Below, piece by piece: positions 42,853 through 52,098 of a stretch of 64,000 nucleotides of DNA. The number at the start of each line of letters is the position of its first letter. Within the stretch, counting starts at the first letter, position 1. The notes below the pieces were generated by a model that was not told the DNA's origin, did not search any database, and saw nothing but the letters and a program-made list of their open reading frames with translations. Source of the stretch: an uncultured Dorea sp. (lineage in GTDB: Bacteria > Bacillota > Clostridia > Lachnospirales > Lachnospiraceae); contig CAJUMF010000006.1 in NCBI GenBank assembly GCA_910586965.1, forward strand, positions 78,006 through 142,005. The letters run 5' to 3'. The position numbers were made by a program, and so were the translations under genes.

Positions 42853-45417
42853 ATGGGTTTATTACAGAAAATATTCGGAACACATAGTGAGAATGAGCTG
42901 AAGCGTATTTATCCGATTGTGGATGCCATTGAGGCGTTAGAGCCTCAGATGCACAATCTTTCGGATGCAGATCTTAAGAGTAAGACAAAGGAATTTAAAG
43001 AGAGACTTGCGCAGGGTGAGACATTGGATGATATATTGCCGGAGGCATATGCTGTTGTGAGAGAGGCGGCTGTCCGCACACTTGGTATGAAGCATTACCG
43101 TGTACAGTTGATTGGCGGGATTATTCTCCATCAGGGACGTATTGCAGAGATGAAGACCGGTGAAGGAAAAACTCTTGTGTCTACATTGCCGGCATATTTG
43201 AACGCACTGACCGGGGACGGTGTCAACATTGTCACTGTCAATGATTATCTGGCGAAGCGTGACGCAGAGTGGATGGGACAGGTGCATGAGTTCCTTGGCC
43301 TTACAGTCGGATGTGTGCTTAACAGTATGGATAACGATGAGCGGCGGGAGCAGTATAACTGTGACATTACTTATGTCACGAATAATGAGCTGGGCTTTGA
43401 CTATCTGAGAGATAATATGGTTATTTATAAAGAGCAGCTTGTCCAGAGAGGGCTTAAGTATGCAATTATCGATGAGGTGGACTCTGTGCTGATCGACGAG
43501 GCAAGAACACCGCTTATCATATCCGGACAAAGCGGAAAATCTACGAAGCTTTACGAAGCGTGTGATATACTTGCACGCCAGCTTGAACGCGGTGAGGCAA
43601 GCGGGGAATTTTCCAAGATGAATGCCATTATGGGAGAGGATATCGAAGAAACGGGAGATTTTATCGTAAACGAGAAAGAAAAGAATATCAATCTCACCGA
43701 GGATGGCGTGCGCAAGGTTGAGAAGTTTTTCCATTTGGATAATCTTGCGGATGCGGACAATCTTGAGATACAGCACAATATTATTCTGGCGCTTCGTGCG
43801 CATAACCTGATGTTTAAAGATCAGGACTATGTGGTGAAAGATGACGAGGTGCTTATCGTTGATGAGTTTACCGGGCGTATCATGCCGGGACGCCGTTATT
43901 CCGACGGCCTTCATCAGGCAATTGAGGCGAAAGAGCATGTAAAGGTAAAACGGGAGAGTAAGACTCTTGCGACGATCACTTTCCAGAACCTGTTCAATAA
44001 ATTTGAGAAAAAGGCAGGTATGACAGGTACGGCGCTCACGGAGGAAAAGGAGTTCCGGGAGATTTACGGTATGGATGTTGTGGAGATTCCCACGAATGTC
44101 CCGGTTATCCGTGAAGATTTGAACGATGCGGTATATAAGACGCAGAAGGAAAAATTCAGGGCGGTATGCGATGAGATAGAGGCAGCGCATGAGAAGCATC
44201 AGCCGGTCTTAGTCGGTACGATCACCATCGAGACATCGGAGCTTTTGAGTGGTATGTTAAAGCGCCGCGGGATTAAGCATAATGTGTTGAATGCCAAGTA
44301 CCATGAGATGGAGGCGGAGATTGTGGCGCAGGCAGGTGTGCACGATGCGGTTACAATTGCTACGAACATGGCAGGACGTGGTACGGATATTAAGTTGGAT
44401 GATGAGGCAAGACAGGCAGGCGGCCTTAAGATTATCGGCACGGAGCGCCATGAATCCAGACGAATCGACAACCAGCTCAGAGGGCGTTCCGGGCGGCAGG
44501 GAGATCCAGGGGAATCCAGATTTTATATCTCTCTTGAAGATGATCTTATGCGCCTGTTCGGTTCGGAGAGACTGATGAATGTCTTCACCGCGCTCGGTGT
44601 AGAAGAAGGAGAGCAGATTGAGCATAAGATGCTTTCCAGCGCGATTGAGAAGGCACAGGAAAAGATTGAGAGCAACAACTTTGGAATCCGTAAGAACTTG
44701 TTAGAATACGATCAGGTTATGAACGAACAGAGAGAGATCATCTATGAGGAGAGAAGAAGAGTTCTTGACGGTGAGAATATGCGGGATTCTATCTTCCATA
44801 TGATCAATGATTATCTTGAGAATACGGTAGACAGGATGATTCCGGCAGATCAGGATTATGAGGATTGGAACTTAAAAGAGCTTGGAAGGGCGATACGGGC
44901 TACGATTCCCATGGAGCCTCTTACAGAGGAAGATATCAAAGGGCTGAGTCAGAAAAAGCTTAAGCATATGCTCAAGGAACGTTCAGCGAAGGCATATGAA
45001 GCGAAAGAGGCGGAATTTCCGGAGGCAGAACATCTGCGCGAGATTGAACGGGTTGTCCTTCTGAAAGTAATTGATGCAAAGTGGATGGATCATATTGATG
45101 ATATGGATCAGCTCAGACAGGGCATCGGACTTCAGGCATATGGGCAGAGAGACCCGAAGGTAGAATACAAGATGCTGGGCTATGATATGTTCGGTGAGAT
45201 GACGAATGCGATTACAGAGGATACTGTGCGCACACTTTTCCATGTAAAGATTGAGCAGAAGGTAGAGAGAGAGCAGGTGGCAAAAGTAACAGGTACGAAT
45301 AAAGACGAGAGCGCAACCCGTGCTCCGAAAAAACGCGCAGATAAAAAGGTATATCCGAATGATCCATGTCCATGCGGAAGCGGTAAGAAATATAAGCAGT
45401 GCTGCGGGCGCAAGTAG
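42853..45417 (+). CDS. secA: Preprotein translocase ATPase SecA
   Basis: This is the motor ATPase that drives unfolded preproteins through SecYEG at the membrane. The 854-aa protein starts GLLQKIFGTHSENELKR. Walker A is EMKTGEGKTLVSTLPAYL, Walker B region is AIIDEVDSVLIDEARTPL, and motif V/VI regions are ATNMAGRGTDI and QLRGRSGRQGDPGES. The C-terminal SEC-C zinc motif is PNDPCPCGSGKKYKQCCGRK. It includes a linker of about 20 residues more than Bacillus SecA (1.5% difference). It is upstream of prfB, a gene order widely conserved in Firmicutes. Confidence 0.98.
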   Translation: MGLLQKIFGTHSENELKRIYPIVDAIEALEPQMHNLSDADLKSKTKEFKERLAQGETLDDILPEAYAVVREAAVRTLGMKHYRVQLIGGIILHQGRIAEMKTGEGKTLVSTLPAYLNALTGDGVNIVTVNDYLAKRDAEWMGQVHEFLGLTVGCVLNSMDNDERREQYNCDITYVTNNELGFDYLRDNMVIYKEQLVQRGLKYAIIDEVDSVLIDEARTPLIISGQSGKSTKLYEACDILARQLERGEASGEFSKMNAIMGEDIEETGDFIVNEKEKNINLTEDGVRKVEKFFHLDNLADADNLEIQHNIILALRAHNLMFKDQDYVVKDDEVLIVDEFTGRIMPGRRYSDGLHQAIEAKEHVKVKRESKTLATITFQNLFNKFEKKAGMTGTALTEEKEFREIYGMDVVEIPTNVPVIREDLNDAVYKTQKEKFRAVCDEIEAAHEKHQPVLVGTITIETSELLSGMLKRRGIKHNVLNAKYHEMEAEIVAQAGVHDAVTIATNMAGRGTDIKLDDEARQAGGLKIIGTERHESRRIDNQLRGRSGRQGDPGESRFYISLEDDLMRLFGSERLMNVFTALGVEEGEQIEHKMLSSAIEKAQEKIESNNFGIRKNLLEYDQVMNEQREIIYEERRRVLDGENMRDSIFHMINDYLENTVDRMIPADQDYEDWNLKELGRAIRATIPMEPLTEEDIKGLSQKKLKHMLKERSAKAYEAKEAEFPEAEHLREIERVVLLKVIDAKWMDHIDDMDQLRQGIGLQAYGQRDPKVEYKMLGYDMFGEMTNAITEDTVRTLFHVKIEQKVEREQVAKVTGTNKDESATRAPKKRADKKVYPNDPCPCGSGKKYKQCCGRK

Positions 45418-45454
45418 AGCATATAATAGATAATAATCTGAAAGAGGTGATAGA

Positions 45455-46580
45455 GTGGTTGAGTTAGATCAGTTTAAAACATTGATGAATGCTTATGAAG
45501 AACCTCTTGCCGAAATGAGGGATTCACTTTGACACGGCCGGCAAGGAGAACAGAATTGAAGAGCTTGGTCGAAAGGTAGAGGAACCAGGCTTCTGGGATA
45601 ATCCTGAAGAATCCCAGAAAATTATGAAGGAGCTCAAAGATCTGCAGGAGCTGGTTAAGAAAATCCATTCGATGTACACAAGCTATGAAGATATTCTTCT
45701 TTTGATTGAGATGGGATATGAAGAAGAGGATGCATCTGTTGTAAAGGAAATCGAGGATGAGATCAGCAGCTTTGAATTGAGTTATGAAGAGCTGAGAATC
45801 CAAACGCTCCTCGCGGGAGAATATGATTCATGTAACGCGGTTATGACCCTCCATGCAGGAGCGGGAGGAACAGAGTCCTGTGACTGGGCAGGCATGTTAT
45901 ACCGCATGTACAGCCGCTGGGCGGAGCGGAAAGGCTTTTCTATCACCGTTCTGGATTATCTGGACGGGGATATTACCGGTATTAAAACAGTTACTTTTGA
46001 GGTAAATGGTGAGAATGCATATGGATATCTGAAATCTGAAAAGGGTGTTCACAGACTGGTGAGAATCTCTCCGTTTAATGCAGCAGGAAAACGGCAGACA
46101 TCTTTTGCATCCTGTGATGTAGTACCTGATATCGAAACGGAGATTGACATAGAGATTGATGAAGATGATCTGAAGATTGACACTTACCGGGCCAGCGGCG
46201 CAGGAGGACAACATGTCAACAAGACGTCTTCTGCAATACGTATCACACACATTCCTACCGGGATTGTTGTGCAATGTCAGAATGAACGCTCCCAACATCA
46301 TAACAAAGAGAAAGCGATGCAGATGTTAAAGGCAAAGCTTCAGCTTTTAAAGGAGCAGGAGCAGGCGGAGAAGGTGTCAGACATCCGTGGAGAAGTGAAG
46401 GAAATCGGCTTCGGCAATCAGATACGGTCCTATGTCATGCAGCCTTATACTCTTGTAAAGGATCATAGGACAAATGAGGAAAACAGTAATGTAACTGCTG
46501 TGCTGGACGGGAATATTGATATGTTTATCAATGCATGGCTGAAGGAAAGCACACAGCAGACAGAGGGAGGAAAGTTATGA
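45455..46580 (+). CDS. prfB: Peptide chain release factor 2, with programmed +1 frameshift
   Basis: This is RF2, which ends translation at UGA and UAA. The first 25 codons run from GTG 45455 to CTT 45527-45529, followed by an in-frame TGA at 45530. The protein continues after skipping one T, in the frame of GAC 45531. The joined product has about 374 residues. Motifs are the GGQ loop ASGAGGQHVNKTSSAIRITH and the RF2 region GAGGTESCDWAGML. The anticodon-like tripeptide region lies at GKRQTSFASCDV-proximal residues GVHRLVRISPFN. AGAGGTG precedes the GTG. The stop overlaps the hom start by 4 nt. Confidence 0.96.
45518..45533 (+). promoter_or_regulatory. prfB autoregulatory frameshift site
   Basis: The slip codon CTT followed by TGA C is preceded by an SD-like AGGG at 45518-45521, five bases before CTT. 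When RF2 is scarce, the ribosome pauses at TGA and shifts +1, restoring synthesis. This is the established RF2 feedback mechanism. Confidence 0.93.
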
Positions 46581-47797
46581 TAAATGTAGCAGTGATGGGT
46601 TATGGAACAGTTGGTTCCGGAGTGGTAGAGGTTGTGAATACGAATGGAGCCCGGATCAACCAGAGAATCGGCGAGGAGCTGAATATTAAATATGTGCTTG
46701 ATCTGAGAGATTTTCCAGATGATCCGGTGCAGGAGAAGATCGTCCATGACTTTGAGACAATTATCAATGATGATGAGATTCAGATTGTTGTTGAAGTTAT
46801 GGGAGGAATAGAGCCGGCTTATACTTTTGTAAAGAGATGCCTTCAAGCAGGAAAGAGTGTGGCGACTTCCAATAAAGCGCTGGTTGCAAAGCATGGTGCG
46901 GAGCTTCTCTCTATTGCGAAGGAGCATAATATTAATTTTCTGTTTGAAGCGAGCGTAGGCGGCGGAATTCCTATTATCCGCCCGTTGAATTCATCTCTGA
47001 CAGCAGATGAGATCGAGGAGATTACAGGAATTCTCAACGGTACTACTAATTATATGCTGACGAAGATGTTCTATGAGGGTGCAGATTATGATACAGTACT
47101 CAAGGAGGCGCAGGCTAACGGCTATGCGGAACGCAATCCGGAAGCAGATGTGGAGGGGTACGATGCGTGCCGTAAGATTGCTATTCTCTCCTCGTTGATC
47201 TCAGGGCAGCAGGTGGATTTTGAAGATATTTACTGTGAAGGAATTACAGCGATCACTGTAGAAGATATGAAATATGCGAAAGCTATGGGGACAACCATTA
47301 AGCTGCTGGCATCCAGCAAGAGAGTTGGAGATCGTCTTCATGCAATTGTTGCGCCTTGTATGCTTTATCCAGAGCATCCGCTTTATAATGTGAACGATGT
47401 ATTTAATGCAATCTTTGTACATGGGAATGTATTGGGGGATGCGATGTTCTATGGAAGCGGAGCAGGAAAGCTTCCGACAGCCAGTGCGGTTGTGGCTGAT
47501 GTGGTGGATGCCGCGAAACATCTGAACAGGAATATTATGACGATGTGGAAACAGGAAAAACTTACTTTGGAAGACAAGGGAGATGCAAAAAGGAGATTCT
47601 TTATCCGTATGAAGGGAGATGCCCAAAAAGAACTTCCGAACCTTAAGTATTCTTTTGGAGATATAGAGATCATTCAAGTTGACGGGCTGGAGGATGAGTT
47701 TGGATTTATAACTCCTGTCATGATGGAAGGTGACTATGATACGAGAGCGAATCGATATAAAGATCAGATACTGCATATGATTCGTATAGAAGGATAG
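46577..47797 (+). CDS. hom: Homoserine dehydrogenase
   Basis: This NAD(P)-dependent enzyme reduces aspartate semialdehyde to homoserine, towards threonine and methionine. The nucleotide loop is VAVMGYGTVGSGVVEVV. Catalytic and substrate motifs are FEASVGGGIPIIRPLNSSL, GILNGTTNYMLTKM and NPEADVEGYDACRKIAIL. The 406-aa length leaves a C-terminal ACT-like regulatory segment (RRFFIRMKGD onward). ATG 46577 overlaps the prfB stop (ATGA), so translation is coupled. GGAGGAAAG is the ribosome site. Confidence 0.96.
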   Translation: MINVAVMGYGTVGSGVVEVVNTNGARINQRIGEELNIKYVLDLRDFPDDPVQEKIVHDFETIINDDEIQIVVEVMGGIEPAYTFVKRCLQAGKSVATSNKALVAKHGAELLSIAKEHNINFLFEASVGGGIPIIRPLNSSLTADEIEEITGILNGTTNYMLTKMFYEGADYDTVLKEAQANGYAERNPEADVEGYDACRKIAILSSLISGQQVDFEDIYCEGITAITVEDMKYAKAMGTTIKLLASSKRVGDRLHAIVAPCMLYPEHPLYNVNDVFNAIFVHGNVLGDAMFYGSGAGKLPTASAVVADVVDAAKHLNRNIMTMWKQEKLTLEDKGDAKRRFFIRMKGDAQKELPNLKYSFGDIEIIQVDGLEDEFGFITPVMMEGDYDTRANRYKDQILHMIRIEG

Positions 47798-47815
47798 CAG
47801 GTAAGGAGAAGAAAG

Positions 47816-49027
47816 ATGAAGTATATTGTAGTTTTAAGTGACGGGATGGCAGGGAGGCCTTTAAAGGAACTGGGAGGAAAAACTACATTGGAGGCAGCAT
47901 ATGTCCCGGAGATGGACCGTCTGGCGCCGATATCGGAAGTCGGATTGGTGTCTATGGTTCCTGAGGGGATGGCACCCGGAAGTGATACGGCAAATCTGGC
48001 CGTTATGGGGTATGATCCGAAAGTTTATTATACAGGCAGGTCCCCGTTGGAGGCGCTCAGTATCGGAGCAGATATGAAGGATTCGGATGTTTCTTTTCGA
48101 TGCAATCTTGTGACGCTGTCAGAAGAAGACTGTGATTATGAGGAGAGGACAATTCTTGATCACAGTTCGGATGAGATTACCACGGAAGAGGCGGCTGTGC
48201 TGATCGAAGCGCTGAAAGAGGGACTTGAAGAGAAGGGTTATCGTTTTTATGCAGGAACCAGCTATCGGCATCTTTTGATCCAGGAGAAGGGGTCTGTATT
48301 AGAGCTTGTACCGCCGCATGATATACTGACAAGGAAGATCGGCGAATATCTTCCGAAAGATGCCACGCTTCTTAGAATGATGAAAGAAAGCTACAATATC
48401 CTAAAAAATCATCCGGTGAATGAGGACAGGATAAGGAGGGGGCTCCGCCCGGCAAACTCGGCATGGTTTTGGGGAGCAGGGAAAAAGCCTTCACTGGACT
48501 CTTTTGAGAAAAGAACCGGGAAAAAGGGTGTTATGATCTCAGCCGTCGATCTGCTCAAAGGAATAGCTGTCGGGGCAGGCATGGACTCTATTGCGGTGGA
48601 GGGAGCAAATGGAGGGCTTCACACGAATTATAGAGGCAAAGCGAAAGCAGCGGTTCGGGCACTGGCGCATGAAGGTTATGATTTTGCATATATTCATGTG
48701 GAAGCACCGGATGAGATGGGACATCAGGGAAATATGGAAGATAAGATCGCGGCCATTGAAAATATCGATGAGAAAGTGTTAAAGACAGTAATTTGCGGTC
48801 TGGAAGAGGCAGGAGAAGAATATCGTCTTCTTCTTTTGCCAGATCATCCTACGCCGATCGAGGTTCGGACACATACGGGAGAAGCTGTTCCTTATCTTTT
48901 GTATGACAGCACATTTGAGGAGAAAGGGCCGGCAGTATATAATGAAAAGTCAGCGGCAGGTACTGGTAATGTATGGAACGATGGATATAAGTTAATGGGA
49001 CATCTGCTGCAGGAGGAAATATGTTGA
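47816..49027 (+). CDS. Cofactor-independent phosphoglycerate mutase-like protein, candidate homoserine kinase
   Basis: This 403-aa protein of the alkaline-phosphatase/ApgM superfamily begins KYIVVLSDGMAGRPLKELGG. The metal and phosphate residues are around PGSDTANLAVMGYDPKVYYTGRSP, AVDLLKGIAVGAGM and HVEAPDEMGHQGNMEDK, with LPDHPTPIEVRTHT late in the chain. It belongs to the subgroup annotated as proposed homoserine kinase (TIGR02535). Its position between homoserine dehydrogenase and aspartate kinase supports a threonine-pathway role rather than glycolysis. The lysC start lies inside its end, so it is co-translated with lysC. Biochemical function is unproven. Confidence 0.88.
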   Translation: MKYIVVLSDGMAGRPLKELGGKTTLEAAYVPEMDRLAPISEVGLVSMVPEGMAPGSDTANLAVMGYDPKVYYTGRSPLEALSIGADMKDSDVSFRCNLVTLSEEDCDYEERTILDHSSDEITTEEAAVLIEALKEGLEEKGYRFYAGTSYRHLLIQEKGSVLELVPPHDILTRKIGEYLPKDATLLRMMKESYNILKNHPVNEDRIRRGLRPANSAWFWGAGKKPSLDSFEKRTGKKGVMISAVDLLKGIAVGAGMDSIAVEGANGGLHTNYRGKAKAAVRALAHEGYDFAYIHVEAPDEMGHQGNMEDKIAAIENIDEKVLKTVICGLEEAGEEYRLLLLPDHPTPIEVRTHTGEAVPYLLYDSTFEEKGPAVYNEKSAAGTGNVWNDGYKLMGHLLQEEIC

Positions 49028-50229
49028 TTGTAAAAAAATTCGGAGGAAGTTCTGTTGCTAATAAGGAACGTATTTTTAATGTGGCAAGACGCTGCATTGA
49101 GGAATATAAGACCGGAAAAGATGTAGTTGTTGTCTTATCTGCTATGGGAGATACGACGGATGAATTGATTGCATTGGCAGAGGATATTAATCCGAAAGCA
49201 AAAAAAAGAGAGATGGATATGCTCCTTACCACAGGAGAGCAAGTGTCGGCGGCTTTGATGGCTATGGCGATGCAGGCGCTGGATGTACCGGCAGTTTCGC
49301 TCAATGCGTTCCAGGTGATGATGCACTCTACGTCAAGATATGGGAATGCCAGATTTAAGCGGGTGGAGACGGAGCGTATACTCCATGAGCTTGATTCAAG
49401 AAAGATTGTAATTGTCACAGGCTTTCAGGGCGTGAATAAATATGACGATATCACTACATTAGGACGGGGCGGTTCGGACACTACGGCTGTGGCGCTGGCG
49501 GCAGCACTCCATGCTGACAGGTGTGAGATATATACAGATGTGGATGGTGTGTATACTGCGGATCCAAGGGTTGTGAAGAATGCGAGGAAGCTTGACGAAG
49601 TCACATATGATGAGATGCTGGAGCTTGCAAGTCTTGGAGCTAAAGTGCTCCATAACCGTTCTGTGGAGATGGCGAAAAAATATAATGTAGAATTGGTGGT
49701 AAGGTCCAGCTTGAATTATACGGAAGGGACTGTAGTCAAGGAAGGAGCAGACATGGAGAAACTGTTAGTTACCGGGGTTGCGGCAGACAAAAATACAGCG
49801 CGTATCTCGGCGATCGGAGTTTTGGATAAACCGGGAATTGCGTTTAATATATTTGATACTTTGGCGAAGAATAATATCAATGTAGATATCATCTTGCAAT
49901 CTGTCGGCCGGGAAGGAACAAAAGATATATCCTTTACCGTAGCGGGAGACGATATGGAGCACGCCATTGAGATCCTGGAGAAGAATAAGAAAAGACTTAC
50001 GATTAAAGAAGTAAGTTGTAATCCGAATGTGGCAAAATTGTCAGTAGTAGGTGCCGGAATGATGAGCAATCCGGGCGTTGCTGCAAAAATGTTCGAAGCA
50101 TTGTATAATTCCAGAGTTAATATCAACATGATATCAACATCGGAAATCAGAATTACAGTTCTGGTTGATGAAAAAGATATAGACAAAGCAATGAATGCGG
50201 TTCATGACGGATTTGCAATGGGAGAATAG
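49021..50229 (+). CDS. lysC: Aspartate kinase
   Basis: This enzyme phosphorylates aspartate, the first step of the aspartate amino-acid family. The 402-aa protein starts LIVKKFGGSSVANKERI, with FQGVNKYDDITTLGRGGSDTTAVALAAAL and CEIYTDVDGVYTADPRVVKNA as substrate and nucleotide motifs. The C-terminal third holds two ACT domains (ISAIGVLDKPGIAFNIFDTL and LSVVGAGMMSNPGVAAKMFE), so feedback control is expected; the SxxEIRITVLVDE segment is typical. It overlaps the preceding gene by 7 nt and converges on the CYTH gene with one base between. Confidence 0.96.
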   Translation: MLIVKKFGGSSVANKERIFNVARRCIEEYKTGKDVVVVLSAMGDTTDELIALAEDINPKAKKREMDMLLTTGEQVSAALMAMAMQALDVPAVSLNAFQVMMHSTSRYGNARFKRVETERILHELDSRKIVIVTGFQGVNKYDDITTLGRGGSDTTAVALAAALHADRCEIYTDVDGVYTADPRVVKNARKLDEVTYDEMLELASLGAKVLHNRSVEMAKKYNVELVVRSSLNYTEGTVVKEGADMEKLLVTGVAADKNTARISAIGVLDKPGIAFNIFDTLAKNNINVDIILQSVGREGTKDISFTVAGDDMEHAIEILEKNKKRLTIKEVSCNPNVAKLSVVGAGMMSNPGVAAKMFEALYNSRVNINMISTSEIRITVLVDEKDIDKAMNAVHDGFAMGE

Positions 50230-50230
50230 C

Positions 50231-50674
50231 TCAGCACTGACTCAAAAAGCTGTTGTGGTGTCTGCCGGAGAAAGTGACATCCTCACCGAACCAGTCAGGC
50301 GGTGTGAAAGTAAGTGCGCTGTTCTCATCAGGGAACTCTACTTCTGCGAGTATTAACGGAGCCAGTTCTTCTTCAAAGATGTCGAGTTCCGCTGTCAAAC
50401 CTTTGCCGAGAGGGATCATGTAACGCTTTTTTTTGATGAGGCGTCCATCGATTTTGGGAAGCAGATGTTCATAAGCTTCTTTTGTTAAAGGCAGATTATA
50501 CTCTTCACGCACCATAAGTCCTTTTGATTTATACGTTAGTTCATAATTGTCATTGTCTTTTCGGATACGTATGACAGGAGCAGTGCTTAAGTATCCCTGT
50601 TCCATCATTCGGCAGGGAAAGCTGTTTAGATTGTCAGGTATATTCTTTATGAGATATTTTCGTTCGATTTCCAT
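50231..50674 (-). CDS. CYTH-domain phosphohydrolase or cyclase-like protein
   Basis: This 147-aa protein opens with the CYTH signature EIERKYLI (ExExK). Alternating charged strands of the triphosphate tunnel follow (APVIRIRKDNDNYELTYKSK, KKKRYMIPLGKGLTAELDIF). Such proteins hydrolyse inorganic triphosphate or thiamine triphosphate, or rarely make cAMP. The ATG with complement 50672-50674 has AAGGAGG upstream; the open frame before it extends 77 codons without a start signal. It runs against lysC with no terminator between. Confidence 0.88.
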   Translation of the reverse strand: MEIERKYLIKNIPDNLNSFPCRMMEQGYLSTAPVIRIRKDNDNYELTYKSKGLMVREEYNLPLTKEAYEHLLPKIDGRLIKKKRYMIPLGKGLTAELDIFEEELAPLILAEVEFPDENSALTFTPPDWFGEDVTFSGRHHNSFLSQC

Positions 50675-50767
50675 ATTCAGCCTCCTTGGATAATAGTATG
50701 ATATAATAGTTTCTACAAAAAGTAAATAATGATAATATTTATAAATAGTAAAGAAAGGAGATTTTCC

Positions 50768-51316
50768 ATGATTAAAGTAAATGTATTGCTGGCAGACGGA
50801 TTTGAAGAGATTGAGGCATTGACGGTTGTTGATTTGCTGCGGAGAGCTCAGATATATGTAGGGACGGTATCCATCGGAGAAGAATATCAAGTTCATGGTT
50901 CGCACGGGATCAATGTGACGACGGAGGATTTATTCGAAGAGGTAGACTTTGAAGAGGCAGATGCAATCGTTCTTCCGGGAGGGATGCCGGGTACAACCAA
51001 TCTGAAAGAGCATGAAGACGTGAGAAAAATAGTGACTCATTTTGCAGAGTCGGGAAAGGTGGTCGGTGCAATCTGCGCGGCACCTACCGTTCTCAGTGAT
51101 CTGGGACTTGTCAAGGGAAAACGCATTGCCTGTTACCCGTCAGTTGAGAGTGAGATCCAGGGAGCGGTTATCGTGAAAGTTCCGGTAGTAGTAGACGGAA
51201 ATATTGTTACCAGTCGTGGAGTTGGAACTGCGATCGATTTTGCATTGGAACTGATCACTGTGTTAGCAGGTAAAGAGAAAGCTGTCAGTATAGCGGAGTC
51301 TATCGTATATGAATAG
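50768..51316 (+). CDS. DJ-1/PfpI family protein
   Basis: This 182-aa protein of the DJ-1/ThiJ family has an N-terminal strand VNVLLADGFEEIEALTVVD containing the conserved Glu. VLPGGMPGTTNLKEHEDVR follows, and then the nucleophile elbow VGAICAAPTVLSDLG with the reactive Cys. TSRGVGTAIDFALELI closes the fold. Relatives act as deglycases, chaperones or oxidative-stress sensors; which one applies here is unknown. ATG 50768 follows AAAGGAG with 9 nt between. A lipoprotein gene follows 9 bp later. Confidence 0.9.
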   Translation: MIKVNVLLADGFEEIEALTVVDLLRRAQIYVGTVSIGEEYQVHGSHGINVTTEDLFEEVDFEEADAIVLPGGMPGTTNLKEHEDVRKIVTHFAESGKVVGAICAAPTVLSDLGLVKGKRIACYPSVESEIQGAVIVKVPVVVDGNIVTSRGVGTAIDFALELITVLAGKEKAVSIAESIVYE

Positions 51317-51325
51317 AGGGATATT

Positions 51326-51997
51326 ATGGGACGAGTGAAAAGATTTATCCCTGTTTTTATTATTTGTGTGGTTCCTTTTATTATGGTGAGCTGTAAAGGC
51401 GGTTTTGATGCATCGGGATATACAGGAGCAATTCTTGACTTGCAGTTTCAAGGCGATACGGGAAGTGCTAGGGCGATGGTTGCGGGAGCGACCCAGGAGA
51501 ATTTGCGGGACATGTATCAGGACTTTATAAATAATTTTGTGGCCGGATATATTACGGACGGTATGGATATCTCAGAGGAAGAGATCAAAGAATTCACAGA
51601 GTTGGCGGCAACAGTCTTTTCTACGATGCAGTACGAGGTGGGAGAAGCAAAGAAAACCGGGAGGAAAGAGTATGAAGTTCCGGTTGTCATACGGCCTGTG
51701 GATACATTTCTGAGATATAAGGATCTTTTGGCGGAGGATGCCATACGGATATCAGGGAAAATAAAAGGCGGAAAGTACCAGGGGACGGATGAAGAGATAC
51801 AGTCTCAAGTAATGACTGAGATTACAAATCATGCTTATGATTTGTTAGAAAAGGCTTATGAGGACAGTGAGTTCGGGGATAAACAGACAGTGATTTTGAA
51901 AGTGAAAGCAGATACGAGTGATATATATTCCATTAATGAGGAAGATATGGACAATTTAATAGTAAAAATACTTCGATTAGATGAAATCGGGGGCTAG
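51326..51997 (+). CDS. Uncharacterised lipoprotein (DUF5105-like)
   Basis: This 223-aa lipoprotein has lipobox MVSC with Cys23. The mature part starts KGGFDASGYTGAILDLQFQG, and repeats of helical segments follow (ENLRDMYQDFINNFVAGYI, EEIKEFTELAATVFSTMQYE). It resembles small Lachnospiraceae lipoproteins of the DUF5105 type, a tentative match. It lies between the DJ-1 gene and tig and has no clear terminator. Function is unknown. Confidence 0.72.
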   Translation: MGRVKRFIPVFIICVVPFIMVSCKGGFDASGYTGAILDLQFQGDTGSARAMVAGATQENLRDMYQDFINNFVAGYITDGMDISEEEIKEFTELAATVFSTMQYEVGEAKKTGRKEYEVPVVIRPVDTFLRYKDLLAEDAIRISGKIKGGKYQGTDEEIQSQVMTEITNHAYDLLEKAYEDSEFGDKQTVILKVKADTSDIYSINEEDMDNLIVKILRLDEIGG

Positions 51998-52014
51998 ATA
52001 TTTGAAATTGTTTG

Positions 52015-52023
52015 TGTTATACT
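52015..52023 (+). promoter_or_regulatory. Extended -10 promoter for tig
   Basis: TGT at 52015-52017 directly precedes TATACT (52018-52023), an extended -10 element 75 bp before tig. There is no convincing -35 at 17 bp. Confidence 0.45.
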
Positions 52024-52098
52024 TCATTAATGAGTGTAAAGCAGTATGCCCATTTTACAACTACCAAAGGATGGGATAGAAATAGGAGGAAATAGTAA

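Noticed and set aside
42937..44199. Minus-strand open frame of 420 codons
   Set aside because: It is antisense to secA, whose Walker motifs are intact. The product has no recognisable family.
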